Source: Sporosarcina cyprini (GTDB lineage: Bacteria; Bacillota; Bacilli; Bacillales_A; Planococcaceae). From it: 64,000 nucleotides of DNA. The position numbers and the translations under genes were made by a program. The notes beneath the pieces are model-generated. The model did not search any database and was not told where the DNA came from. It saw only the letters and a list, made by a program, of their open reading frames with translations. Shown in pieces: positions 55,407-64,000 of the stretch. The stretch lies in NCBI RefSeq assembly GCF_022048975.1, contig NZ_JAKMHX010000030.1, positions 558,001-622,000 on the forward strand, in the 5' to 3' direction. Position 1 is the first letter of the stretch. Every line of letters starts with the position of its first letter.

Positions 55407-56387
55407 TCAATTGACCGTTGCTGCTGTTTCCTCACGACGTTTTTCAATCGCTTCAAGCCGTTGATTAAACTCATCAACCGTCATGTTATGTTCTACAAAA
55501 TAACGGTTACGTGGATGCGTACGGCATTCATCTGAACAGCTTCTCATATACAAATGCTCGTTTTCTTCCGAGCAGAGGATTTTCGCATTACATTCTGGGT
55601 TCGCACAATTGACATACCGTTCGCAAGGCGTACCGTCAAAATGATCGCGACCGACAACTACATGTTCTACTTGATTGACCGGTACTGCAATCCTTTCGTC
55701 AAACACATAGCATTGTCCATCCCATAACTGACCTTTAACAACTGGGTCTTTTCCGTATGTCACAATGCCGCCGTGCAAGTGAGCTACATCTTCAAAACCT
55801 TCACGCTTCAACCATCCAGTGAATTTCTCACAACGAATTCCACCTGTGCAATAAGCAAGGATTTTCTTACCTTCAAACATTTCCTTGTTTTCCTGAATCC
55901 ATTCTGGAAGTTCGCGGAATGTCTCGATATCCGGACGGACGGCTCCTCTGAAATGGCCAAGATCATACTCGTAGTCATTGCGGGCATCCAAAACAACTGT
56001 ATTTTCTTCTTGCATTTGCTTGTAAAATTCTTCTGGACTTAAATATTCTCCAGTCAATTCAGTTGGATCAATATCCTTATCCAAACTTAAATTGACGATT
56101 TCAGTTCGGTAACGAACGTGCATTTTTTTGAAAGCATGTCCATCCGTTTCGTCAATTTTGAACCAGAGATCCTTAAACCGTTCATCACTATGCATTTTCG
56201 CCATGTAAGCATCGGTCTGTTCAATTGTACCTGAACATGTTCCGTTAATGCCTTCCTTGCCGATCAGAATCCGGCCTTTCAAGCCAAGTTCCTTACAAAA
56301 TGCCAAGTGCTCGGCAGTAAATGTTTCTGGGTCTTCAATTTCTACATATTTGTAGAATAATAATACCCGATATCCGCCTTTTTCCAT
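55407..56387 (-). CDS. trhO: tRNA uridine(34) hydroxylase (rhodanese family)
   Basis: 326 residues from the ATG at 56387 with AAGGTGG eight bases upstream. TrhO hydroxylates U34 of tRNAs before methoxyuridine formation. N-terminal [12 protein letters not shown] region, rhodanese domain with [17 protein letters not shown] and active-site loop [11 protein letters not shown], and a C-terminal Cys-rich zinc part ([23 protein letters not shown]). Monocistronic. Confidence 0.92.
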   Translation of the reverse strand: MEKGGYRVLLFYKYVEIEDPETFTAEHLAFCKELGLKGRILIGKEGINGTCSGTIEQTDAYMAKMHSDERFKDLWFKIDETDGHAFKKMHVRYRTEIVNLSLDKDIDPTELTGEYLSPEEFYKQMQEENTVVLDARNDYEYDLGHFRGAVRPDIETFRELPEWIQENKEMFEGKKILAYCTGGIRCEKFTGWLKREGFEDVAHLHGGIVTYGKDPVVKGQLWDGQCYVFDERIAVPVNQVEHVVVGRDHFDGTPCERYVNCANPECNAKILCSEENEHLYMRSCSDECRTHPRNRYFVEHNMTVDEFNQRLEAIEKRREETAATVN

Positions 56388-57101
56388 TTCGTCAACCACC
56401 TTCTGTTTTTTCTCTTTGCAATAGGGATAACAGCAAGTTCGGTTTAACAATATTCGATTGTAAACACATAACAGCTAACCCGCATTTGCAAGATCCGGGC
56501 CTTGGACATTATATCACAAAAAACTCTCATATAAAAGGGAATGACGGGGATTTCCTGACGTAAAAACAATCACTTTTATGCAAGATATGTGCTTGTTTCA
56601 TGTAGAAAACTCCTTAGTTTCTGAGTTTTCTACAATGAAGGTAAAGCCGAAAAAGTTGATTTCCGCTACGGCCAGACGTTGCGAACAAACTGTTACATTC
56701 CGTTCCATCGCTCGCTTTCCGTGGGCATGGCTTAAGCAAATCGAACTGCGAAGGGTTCGATTTGCTGTATTCCTGGGATTTTCCAGAAATTAAGGCATGT
56801 ATTGGGTAAGTTGAAATATGACTATCAATCACTTATTCACACATGCAAACTCCCCCACCCTCAGAACTATAAAATGATAGAGTGACTTATTTATCTTATA
56901 TTTTACTAAAACAAAACTACTAGAAGAAGTTCAATTTCTCTACTCTCTTTTTTTATAAAAACACTACTTATCCCATTGTGTCAGATTTTGTATGTTGTAT
57001 ACTAGAGAAAGATAAAGTTTCGACAAAAGATCGTTTTATTCGAAACTATTTTCCAACTATCCCCGTCTAAGTCTTTACAAAGGAAAAAGGAGTTTAGCAG
57101 A
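56388..57101. other. Intergenic between trhO and the deacetylase gene
   Basis: About 700 bases without a convincing gene. It holds the repeat element at 56602-56766 and, near 57000, the likely promoter of the deacetylase gene. A 71-codon frame at 56578 is part of the repeat and has no ribosome binding site. Confidence 0.45.
56602..56766. repeat. Intergenic repeat between two perfect inverted repeats
   Basis: GTAGAAAACTC/GAGTTTTCTAC (56602-56633) and AGCAAATCGAAC/GTTCGATTTGCT (56735-56766) flank a stretch that begins GTTGATTTCCGCTACGGCC and ends CTCGCTTTCCGTGGGC. The latter resembles a repeat that I remember as common in Bacillales intergenic DNA. Confidence 0.6.
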
Positions 57102-58565
57102 ATGAGAAAACCTAGGCGGAAAATCTGGATTGATTTTGCGTTTTCAGTCACCATTATTTCATTGACCATTGCCGCGATCTTTATTATCTCCAGGCCGAGT
57201 AACAGCAAAGAGCAACCGAAAAACCAAACAAACGGAACGGCTTCCGTGTCCATCGAATCCATCGAATCCAGTTATCCAGGAATTAAAATTGTCACCGAAA
57301 TGTCTAACGATAAAAAAATGCCCTACGCCATTCAATATCCGCAAAGTACACATAATGAATTCAATGAACAGGTACTCTCTTACATAAACGACGAACGAGC
57401 AAACTTTCTAAAACGAATGGAACAATTGAAGAAAACGAAGAAGGATCCGACCGGAGAACTTAATATCTCTTTTGAGACCATGCACCATAAATCAGGTCAT
57501 TATTCCTTTGTCATGGTATCTGGAAGCAATTTCAGCGATGGGAAAACATCCATGGTCATTCATTCTTTCCACTTGCATCCTTCGACAGGCGCAATGCATA
57601 CGATTGCCGATGTCATGAACCGCAATCCGGAACATTTGAATGTCCTGTCTACGAAAGTGAAGAAGGAGTTACAAGCAGATCCATCTTTACAAGGAAAATT
57701 GGCAGATGACTACGAAAACTGGCTTGCCCCTTTGTGGAGTAACTTCAGGGAGTATACACTGACAGATGAAGAAATCGTATTCTATCTCAATCCGCAAATT
57801 GTGACGGATCGTACTATTGGCCAGCCTATTGTATCCATTCCACTTTCCTCTATTAACTCGATTGTTTTGAAAGCTTATCAATCGGAAGAGGCCGATCCTT
57901 TACAGACGGAAGGACAAATTGGGAAAAAGCCTGTAAAGCCGTCCCATCCAGAAAGCTCAAAAGAGGATGAAACAACCGGCGAAGGGGAAGCAACTCATCC
58001 CGATCAACCTCTTGCCAAGAGAGTTGCGTTGACGTTCGACGATGGTCCAGAGCCAAAAGTGACTCCTCAAATTTTAGAAATACTGAATCGCCATGATGCC
58101 AAAGCAACTTTCTTTATGTTAGGAAGCCGGGTGGAATATTATCCTGACGTCGCCGCTGCTGTTCAACAGGCAGGGCATGAGTTAGGAAATCACACGTGGA
58201 ACCATCCGAATCTTGTTAAACTCCCAAGTGCCCGGGTAATAGAAGAAATTCAAAAAACGTCTGCCAAGATTGAAGAGGTAACAGGACAAAAGGCGACCGC
58301 CTTCCGACCTCCTTACGGGGCAGTGAACCAACGAATTCGCGGTCTTTCCGATATCCCGATTGTCTTGTGGGATGTCGACACGTTGGATTGGCAGCATCAT
58401 GATCCAACCAAAATACTAGAAAAAGTGAAGCAGCAGACGAAAGACGGCAGCATTATTTTAATGCATGATATTCATCAATCGACTGCTGACGGGCTCGATG
58501 CTGTCCTGACGTATTTGGAAAGCGAAGGCTATTCATTTGTCACCGTCTCCGAATTACATGAATGA
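57102..58565 (+). CDS. Polysaccharide deacetylase, PdaC-like
   Basis: 487 residues. N-terminal span at 10-30 (signal anchor), then a DUF4163/DUF3298-type region to about 265, a Glu/Thr-rich linker, and a NodB domain: TFDDGPEPKV (about 316), HxxxH in GNHTWNH, RPPYGA, DVDTLDW and ILMHD. It should remove acetyl groups from peptidoglycan sugars outside the cell, which lowers lysozyme sensitivity. AAGGAAAAAGGAG precedes the start. Confidence 0.9.
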   Translation: MRKPRRKIWIDFAFSVTIISLTIAAIFIISRPSNSKEQPKNQTNGTASVSIESIESSYPGIKIVTEMSNDKKMPYAIQYPQSTHNEFNEQVLSYINDERANFLKRMEQLKKTKKDPTGELNISFETMHHKSGHYSFVMVSGSNFSDGKTSMVIHSFHLHPSTGAMHTIADVMNRNPEHLNVLSTKVKKELQADPSLQGKLADDYENWLAPLWSNFREYTLTDEEIVFYLNPQIVTDRTIGQPIVSIPLSSINSIVLKAYQSEEADPLQTEGQIGKKPVKPSHPESSKEDETTGEGEATHPDQPLAKRVALTFDDGPEPKVTPQILEILNRHDAKATFFMLGSRVEYYPDVAAAVQQAGHELGNHTWNHPNLVKLPSARVIEEIQKTSAKIEEVTGQKATAFRPPYGAVNQRIRGLSDIPIVLWDVDTLDWQHHDPTKILEKVKQQTKDGSIILMHDIHQSTADGLDAVLTYLESEGYSFVTVSELHE

Positions 58566-58583
58566 CATTTGAGAGACCAACTA

Positions 58584-58621
58584 AAAAAGCGACGGATCCC
58601 TTGCGATCCGTCACTTTTTTG
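58584..58621 (+). terminator. Terminator after the deacetylase gene
   Basis: AAAGCGACGGATC pairs with GATCCGTCACTTT, followed by TTTTT. Confidence 0.8.
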
Positions 58622-58710
58622 TTTTTGAAAACAACTTGCCTACTAAGAAAGCTATTCATAGGAGAGCAGTTTTGTTATAATTCTTTTAGAACAGAATGGA
58701 GGAACGATCA

Positions 58711-59091
58711 TTGCAAATTCAAATCGAACCCGCTTCTGATATACCTATTTACACCCAGCTGGCCAATCAATTGATTGCTTTGATTGCGAAAAAAGAATTG
58801 AAGCCAGACGATACATTGCCATCTGTCCGGTCCTTGGCAGCAGATTTGGGAGTCAATATGCATACAGTGAACAAGGCGTATCATGAGCTTCAGCAAAAAG
58901 GGATTATTTCTGTCATTCCTAAATCCGGTGCTGTCATTAATCCGATTCCGGAAAAGAGTACAGAATCGAGCAGAGATCGCATGCGCGAAACACTTCACCC
59001 TTTGATCGCTGAATCGATCGTCTATGGAATAACGCGAGATGAAATCCTCTCGCTTGCATCGTCTCTCATTTCGGAACTCACGGAGGAATAA
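58711..59091 (+). CDS. GntR-family regulator (YtrA subfamily)
   Basis: 126 residues from a TTG with GGAGG eight bases upstream; the ATG at 58696 overlaps that site. One winged HTH (PIYTQLANQLIALIAKKELK, LPSVRSLAADLGVNMHTVNKAYHELQ) plus a short helical dimer tail, as in YtrA/YhcF regulators. It lies five bases before a DUF1648 membrane protein gene and probably controls it. Confidence 0.85.
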   Translation: MQIQIEPASDIPIYTQLANQLIALIAKKELKPDDTLPSVRSLAADLGVNMHTVNKAYHELQQKGIISVIPKSGAVINPIPEKSTESSRDRMRETLHPLIAESIVYGITRDEILSLASSLISELTEE

Positions 59092-59095
59092 CTAT

Positions 59096-60196
59096 ATGGA
59101 AATGACTATTTTTCTTACCATCATTGCATTCCTGACTCTTATGCAATCCGCCATGCCATATTTTTCAAAACAGACCATTACATTTGGTGTTACGATTCCC
59201 GAAAGCCATACAGATGATGCAAGGCTGTCAACTTTTAAACGAACCTATTCGGCATTGGTGCTAATAACGGGCGTTCTGGCATGTGTAATATTTGTCTGGC
59301 TATCTTCAATAATGAGTGAACAAAACTTTATTCTGGCTGGACTTGCCCTTCAGTTCATTGTGCTAGGAAGCAGTATGATTCTCTATTTTTTCTTTCATTT
59401 AAAAGTAATGGCTTTAAAAAAGAAAGAGGCTTGGGGAAACCAGTTAAAACAAGTGACCGTGACCGATCTCTCCTTACGCTCACAGGATGAAATGCTTCCT
59501 ACTTTCCTATTTGCCCTGCCAATGGTAATCACACTCGGTTTGCTTGCGTACACTGCAGTTCATTATCCAAACTTGCCTGATCAAATACCGACTCATTGGG
59601 GGCCGAACGGAAAGCCGGATGCTTTCAGTGATAAATCACCTTTTTCAGCCATTGCGATGCTGGTGATCCTGCTCATCATGCAAGCTATGTTCGGCTTAAT
59701 TCATTGGTCGACAAAAAGTGCGGGAATCCGGCTGCGTGCGGCAAAAAAACAAGCATCGAAAATCCAGCAACTTACTTTTCGGAAGTATTCCAGCTGGCTC
59801 TTGTTTTTCGTTTCTATCCTTGTGACCGTTTTGCTAGGTTATTTGCAAATGGCAAACATCCATGATCAACTAGGCAATTCAACGGTCCTTTTTATATTGC
59901 CAATTGGTTTTGTTATTCTTATACTGGCTGCTACAGCATTTTACGCTTTTAAGATCGGGCAAGGCGGAGCGAGGATAGAAATCGATATAGTGGAAGAAAG
60001 TAAAGATGGATTAACCGATATAGATGAGGATGTACATTGGAAAGCGGGCATTTTTTACGTGAATCGAAATGATCCATCCCTCTTCGTCGAAAAGCGGTTC
60101 GGTGTTGGATGGACCATTAACTTTGGTCAGCCCTTATCTTATTTCATTATTTTTGTTCCTCTTGTGCTCATTATAGGAATATCCCTCTTCCTCTAA
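59096..60196 (+). CDS. DUF1648-containing membrane protein
   Basis: 366 residues from the ATG at 59096 with CGGAGGAATA upstream. Eight or so spans. The central LPDQIPTHWGPNGKPDAF segment is the DUF1648 signature, seen also in SdpI-like immunity proteins. The C-terminal part has a soluble loop (ARIEIDIVEESKDGLTDIDE). Coupled to the GntR gene. A role in transport or immunity to a toxic peptide is possible but unproven. Confidence 0.75.
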   Translation: MEMTIFLTIIAFLTLMQSAMPYFSKQTITFGVTIPESHTDDARLSTFKRTYSALVLITGVLACVIFVWLSSIMSEQNFILAGLALQFIVLGSSMILYFFFHLKVMALKKKEAWGNQLKQVTVTDLSLRSQDEMLPTFLFALPMVITLGLLAYTAVHYPNLPDQIPTHWGPNGKPDAFSDKSPFSAIAMLVILLIMQAMFGLIHWSTKSAGIRLRAAKKQASKIQQLTFRKYSSWLLFFVSILVTVLLGYLQMANIHDQLGNSTVLFILPIGFVILILAATAFYAFKIGQGGARIEIDIVEESKDGLTDIDEDVHWKAGIFYVNRNDPSLFVEKRFGVGWTINFGQPLSYFIIFVPLVLIIGISLFL

Positions 60197-60252
60197 CTTG
60201 AATAAGGCGAAGAACATTAAATCGTTCTTCTCCTTCTTGGGCTTTGAAAAGA

Positions 60253-60291
60253 GAAAACGCTCCCTCTGTCATTGACAGAGAGAGCGTTTTT
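60253..60291. terminator. Bidirectional terminator
   Basis: AAAACGCTC.CTCTGTC pairs with GACAGAG.GAGCGTTTT, with T-runs both ways. It serves the DUF1648 gene and the reductase gene. Confidence 0.8.
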
Positions 60292-60303
60292 ACTTTACTC
60301 GGT

Positions 60304-61287
60304 TCAGTTAAATACACTCGTGCTATGAAGCGGCTGAAGTCTTGCTTTCGGATCGATGTAAGCTTTGGCATGGTTTACTGCTACCGGTGCTTCTCCTAAA
60401 CCGACTGCAATCAGTTTCACTTTGCCATCGTAGCTTGTAATATCCCCTGCCGCGTAGATTCCTTCAATATTTGTTTCCATTTTTGAGTTCACTAAGACGG
60501 AGGTGCGGTCCATTTCAAGGCCCCACTCCTTAATCGGTCCGAGGGAAGAAATGTTTCCATAATTGACGATTAGATGATCAATTTCAACACTTTCCTCTGT
60601 GCCATCCTTCTGTGCAAGAACTACTTCGCTGACCATTCCGTTTTCACCGGAGATTGATTTCACAGCACGTGATGTTAGGACATTGACTTTTGATTCCATC
60701 AATTGGTTGACACTTGTTTCGTGTGCTGTAAACCGTTCCCGTCTGTGTACTAAAGAAACATTGGAGGCAATATCCTCTAGCATGAGAGCCCAGTCAACAG
60801 CCGAATCTCCGCCGCCGCAAACAAGTACGTTTTTGTCTTTAAACATGGAAAGGTCTTTAATCCCATAATGCAGTGTAGTTCCCTCAAATTCCACCTCTTC
60901 GGCTAAACCGATTTTCCGTGGCTGGAAAGCTCCAATGCCGGCAGTTAGCAAAATCGTACGTGTCAAATGAACCCCTTTGTCAGTTTCCAGAATGAAATGA
61001 TCGCCATCTCGTTTCACAGATACTGCTGTCTCGCCAAGATGGATTTCAGGGTTGGAATAATGAGCTTGTGTCACAAGGTTCGCCACAAGATCCTTCGCAA
61101 GGATCTTTGGAAAACCGCCAACATCATAAATATACTTATCTGGATACAATTCAATTAGCTGTCCGCCTAATTGAGGCAGGCTATCTATAATTTTGACCGA
61201 CATTTCCCGCATACCTGCGTAGAAAGAAGCGAAAAGACCTGTTGGGCCTCCCCCAATGATTGTAATGTCGACAATTTCATTATTCAT
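60304..61287 (-). CDS. yumC: Ferredoxin-NADP reductase, YumC type
   Basis: 327 residues. It resembles thioredoxin reductase but lacks the CxxC pair, as in type 2 ferredoxin/flavodoxin-NADP reductases. FAD-binding IIGGGPTGLFASFYAGMR, NADPH-binding VCGGGDSAVDWALML, and the second FAD motif GIYAAGDITSYDGKVKLIAVGLGEA. It moves electrons between NADPH and small carriers. Lone gene. Confidence 0.92.
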   Translation of the reverse strand: MNNEIVDITIIGGGPTGLFASFYAGMREMSVKIIDSLPQLGGQLIELYPDKYIYDVGGFPKILAKDLVANLVTQAHYSNPEIHLGETAVSVKRDGDHFILETDKGVHLTRTILLTAGIGAFQPRKIGLAEEVEFEGTTLHYGIKDLSMFKDKNVLVCGGGDSAVDWALMLEDIASNVSLVHRRERFTAHETSVNQLMESKVNVLTSRAVKSISGENGMVSEVVLAQKDGTEESVEIDHLIVNYGNISSLGPIKEWGLEMDRTSVLVNSKMETNIEGIYAAGDITSYDGKVKLIAVGLGEAPVAVNHAKAYIDPKARLQPLHSTSVFN

Positions 61288-61583
61288 CTATGAACACTCC
61301 ATTTTCCTTAGACTTTGATCAGAACGAAAAGCTGCTTCCTTTCCCTCTGATTTCTTACTTATCTACTCTACACATTATCTACTATTTTTCAATAAAAAAC
61401 ACCCAATTTGTTTCACGGATTTCGTTGTCATTCCAATAGCCGGATCACATGGATAGTAAAATTAAATTTGGAAGCGCTTAACTTTTTTTAATTTTAATTA
61501 TAGTATTATTTCCTCAAATCCGTATAATAGGATATATGTACCGATTCATAAAAATTCAGTTGCGACTTTGGGGGGGTTCACAC
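61288..61583. promoter_or_regulatory. Divergent control region of yumC and the chemoreceptor
   Basis: AT-rich spacer with no gene. The chemoreceptor ribosome binding site (GGGGGGG) lies at its end. Confidence 0.35.
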
Positions 61584-63272
61584 ATGAGACTATCGGTATC
61601 CAAAAGAATATGGTTCGGCTTTTCCATATTGCTTTTCCTAATGCTCTTGATCGGAGCTGCATCTTTTATTTCGACAAAAAAGATGAACGATGAATTTGCA
61701 TTCCTATTGGACGACCGCATGCACAAAATCAGCCTGGCTGATGAGCTGATCAATGCACAGAAAGAAAGATATATCGCCATCAGCAGTTATGTGTTGTTCA
61801 AAACACAGGAATTTGTCCAACAGCGGGATGAGTCTACGGCTGTTGCGGATGAATTGATTGCGGAGATGAACAAATCCTTTACATCCTCTGAGAATAAGAA
61901 TCTCGTGGATGAGCTTACAGCCCTGGATGAGGAGTTTGGCCAGATGGTGGATGAAATCAGCTATATGCTGATGAGAGGCAACGAAACACAGAATCGTGTG
62001 CTGTTAAAACAGGCGAGCGTCTTAAATATGGAAATGATGGACAAGGCAACGGAACTGAAGGCAAGACAGCTGGAAGAAATGGCGACGTCCAGAAAAAGCT
62101 TAGAAAATATGACCATGATCATTCATTCAATTACTATCGGATTAATACTGGCTGGGCTCGTACTTTCCATCATTGTCACGAACATGATCAACAGGAAAAT
62201 TGGATTGCCTGTGAAGAAGATGACTTCTGCGCTGGAACAAATTGCTGATGGGGACCTGACAATCGAGCGGGTCACAATAAAAAATAAAGACGAAATTGGT
62301 GATATGGCTTCGGCCTTTAATCGGATGGTTGCAGACGTCAAACAGCTTCTTGAGCAGATTCGATTCTCCTCCCACCAATTGGCTGCGCAAGCCGAACAGT
62401 TGTCAGCTAGCTCGGAGGAAAGCCTCGCTTCATCGGAAATGGTTGCTTCTGCTTCAGAAAAGAATATGCGTGAGAGTGAACAGCAAACAAGTTTGATCAA
62501 TGATCAGACCGAATCTGTCAGTACCTTATCGCATGATGTCACAGCCATTGCACAAAGCAATGAAAACATGCTGGAGTCTATGCAATCCGTTATTTCCTAC
62601 GTATCAGACGGCTCTCATACAGTTCGGGAAGTATCAGGCAAAATGAGCCAGATCCAAACGACCATTCAGGAAGCTGCCGAGATTATTCAACTGATGGCCA
62701 AGCAATCAGCTGAAATTCAGCAGGTAACTTCTCTCATAACGGCTATTTCGGATCAGACAAATTTATTGGCATTGAATGCCGCAATTGAAGCAGCCCGTGC
62801 AGGTGAGCATGGTAAAGGGTTTGCGGTCGTTGCAGAAGAAGTCCGCAAGCTGGCCGAACAATCCAAGACGTCTGCTACCGAGATTGAGACGATGATCGAA
62901 TCGATCCAATCGGCTACAAAGAAAGCGGTTGTTGCCATTAACCTTGGCAGCAATACAGTCGAAAGCGGCAAAACAGAAACAGATAATTCACTTCAATTAT
63001 TCAACCATATTGAAGTAGCTGTCGAAGAGGTGCACGGCAATGTGAATCGCGTTGCCCTTGCGATCGACCAAATCCGAAACATGACAGAGTCAATCAGCCA
63101 CTCTTCGCATCAGATTCAGAAGATAGCCGAATCTACGGCATTCATCGCACAGGAAACGAGCGCAGCCACAGAAGAGCAGCTGGCTGTGAACGAAGAGATT
63201 TCGACGAGTTCCCAAACACTTGCATCACTCGCCGAAAGCCTGCAAAAAGAGGTCAACCGCTTTACTTTCTAA
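61584..63272 (+). CDS. Methyl-accepting chemotaxis protein
   Basis: 562 residues from the ATG at 61584, seven bases after GGGGGGG. First span about 10-32, a four-helix-bundle sensor to about 185, second span to about 208, HAMP to about 262, then the signalling domain with hairpin tip [48 protein letters not shown] core (near residue 390). It reports a small ligand to CheA; the ligand is unknown. Transcribed alone. Confidence 0.93.
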   Translation: MRLSVSKRIWFGFSILLFLMLLIGAASFISTKKMNDEFAFLLDDRMHKISLADELINAQKERYIAISSYVLFKTQEFVQQRDESTAVADELIAEMNKSFTSSENKNLVDELTALDEEFGQMVDEISYMLMRGNETQNRVLLKQASVLNMEMMDKATELKARQLEEMATSRKSLENMTMIIHSITIGLILAGLVLSIIVTNMINRKIGLPVKKMTSALEQIADGDLTIERVTIKNKDEIGDMASAFNRMVADVKQLLEQIRFSSHQLAAQAEQLSASSEESLASSEMVASASEKNMRESEQQTSLINDQTESVSTLSHDVTAIAQSNENMLESMQSVISYVSDGSHTVREVSGKMSQIQTTIQEAAEIIQLMAKQSAEIQQVTSLITAISDQTNLLALNAAIEAARAGEHGKGFAVVAEEVRKLAEQSKTSATEIETMIESIQSATKKAVVAINLGSNTVESGKTETDNSLQLFNHIEVAVEEVHGNVNRVALAIDQIRNMTESISHSSHQIQKIAESTAFIAQETSAATEEQLAVNEEISTSSQTLASLAESLQKEVNRFTF

Positions 63273-63300
63273 TGGCATTAGCGTGGTGCTAAATAAACGA

Positions 63301-63335
63301 AAAAATCGGAGCCGCTTTTGCGCTCCGATTTTTTA
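63301..63335. terminator. Bidirectional terminator
   Basis: AAAAATCGGAGC pairs with GCTCCGATTTTT, with T-runs both ways, between the chemoreceptor and the small acidic protein. Confidence 0.8.
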
Positions 63336-63617
63336 TTGTGCAAGATGTGCCTTGCAAAATTGCTCTATTTCCGTGTATTCCTCATCATCTAATTCGAAAT
63401 CGAGGACATTCCCTGTCGCCCTTTCAAAAAAGTTGTAGGAAACGATTCTCTCTTCTTCACCATCCACCAAAAAGATGATCCGCAGGCCCGTCCCTTTTTC
63501 ATCGTAAAGTTCATCCTCGGGATCTAACTGGAGGTATAGATGAAATTCATAGCGGGTCCCGCTTAATATGCCGGTCGGGTCGACCAATTCCTCCCGCGTA
63601 TATTCCATTATGTCCAT
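63333..63617 (-). CDS. Small acidic protein, DUF6509-like
   Basis: 94 residues from the ATG at 63617, nine bases after GGTGAGG. A conserved pattern is visible: YTREELVDPTGILSGTRYEF at the start and ELDDEEYTEIEQFC at the end. I associate it with DUF6509 but am not certain. Cytosolic, beta-rich, no catalytic motif. Confidence 0.6.
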   Translation of the reverse strand: MDIMEYTREELVDPTGILSGTRYEFHLYLQLDPEDELYDEKGTGLRIIFLVDGEEERIVSYNFFERATGNVLDFELDDEEYTEIEQFCKAHLAQ

Positions 63618-63801
63618 TTGTATCATCCTCACCAAATAATAAATAGTGTTCGATACCATCGTACACTAAAAAACGCTTCTCGTCGTTCATTATAAACTGT
63701 TTTTATTCATAGACAACATTTTTGTTTTGCAATTTTCCAGAGATTAAGGAACAATGAAAGAGTGAAAACTATTCACAATTTTATCGTTAGGGGAAATGTA
63801 T

Positions 63802-64000
63802 ATGTTGAAATTTGAAGACTACCAATATACGAGACCGGATATGGCGGAAATCAAAGAACAATTCCATGATTTATTGGAGCAGTTCCGCGCCGCGGACTCG
63901 TACGACAAACAAAATGAAGTAATTGAAAAAATTAACGCGATCGGCAGCGATTTCTCAACACAGGCCAATCTGGTTTATATTCGTGCGTCCATCGATACGA
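63802..64000 (+). CDS. M3 family oligoendopeptidase, 5' part
   Basis: The first 66 codons of a gene that runs off the window. The ATG at 63802 has TAGGGG eight bases upstream; another at 63796 is too close. The start MLKFEDYQYTRPDM is typical of PepF-like M3 metallopeptidases, and the following helical part fits. The zinc motif HEXXH would lie outside the window. Confidence 0.75.
   Translation, partial: MLKFEDYQYTRPDMAEIKEQFHDLLEQFRAADSYDKQNEVIEKINAIGSDFSTQANLVYIRASIDT

Overview
The window looks like chromosome from an endospore-forming, low-to-mid GC Bacillales bacterium, most likely a Planococcaceae member of the Sporosarcina type. Two genes are sporulation-specific (gerE, sspI). The core gene order closely follows the Bacillus subtilis ysnB-to-sspI segment. 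A meso-diaminopimelate dehydrogenase gene is present. Genus placement is inference from memory of families and synteny, because no database was searched.

Layout. (1) Positions 1 to about 4100 are an AT-rich accessory stretch with a possible C-terminal gene end, small hypothetical proteins, a lipoprotein, an IS3-type transposase remnant and two diverged copies of one repeat. (2) 4100-6430 is an ArsR-type regulator/MFS exporter pair behind an 18-bp perfect palindrome; a 28-residue membrane peptide gene and tRNA-Arg(TCT) follow. (3) 7347-36332 is the conserved core, nearly all on the minus strand: ysnB, rdgB, rph, racE, ysmB, gerE, ysmA, sdhCAB, (yslB, plus strand), uvrC, trxA, etfAB, fadB, fadR, fadD, yshE, mutS2, polX, cvpA-type yshB, zapA, (rnhC, plus), pheST behind a T-box, the rRNA methyltransferase ysgA and sspI. 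gerM and lysC, which I remember lying inside this block in B. subtilis, are missing from it. (4) 36458-46257 carries argF with ARG-box-like sites, an M42 aminopeptidase, ddh, an MFS transporter, recQ, tRNA-Ser(CGA), a decayed gene, and pssA divergent from psd and a YbfM/PetA-type DedA gene. (5) 46349-64000 is mixed: a GGDEF/EAL protein with a degenerate GGDEF site, catalase behind a PerR-type box, a GNAT/phosphotransferase pair, DUF5658, a DUF368 (PopT-type) transporter, a VWA lipoprotein, trhO, a peptidoglycan-deacetylase-type enzyme, a GntR/DUF1648 pair, a YumC-type ferredoxin-NADP reductase, a chemoreceptor, a small acidic protein and the start of an M3 oligopeptidase.

How genes work together. 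fadD, fadR, fadB, etfB and etfA form a beta-oxidation block. A FadR-type operator sits just before fadR and a cre-like site lies before fadD. A second FadR-type operator lies before the thioesterase gene ysmA, which suggests a wider fatty-acid regulon. pssA, psd and the DedA protein make and move phosphatidylethanolamine; the DUF368 protein probably recycles undecaprenyl phosphate.

Most unusual items: a 600-bp intergenic array at 23169-23770 with 14 cores phased every 20 or 21 bp; two 28-residue single-span membrane peptide genes; a long-hairpin repeat element directly upstream of the pheS T-box; and the second FadR box.
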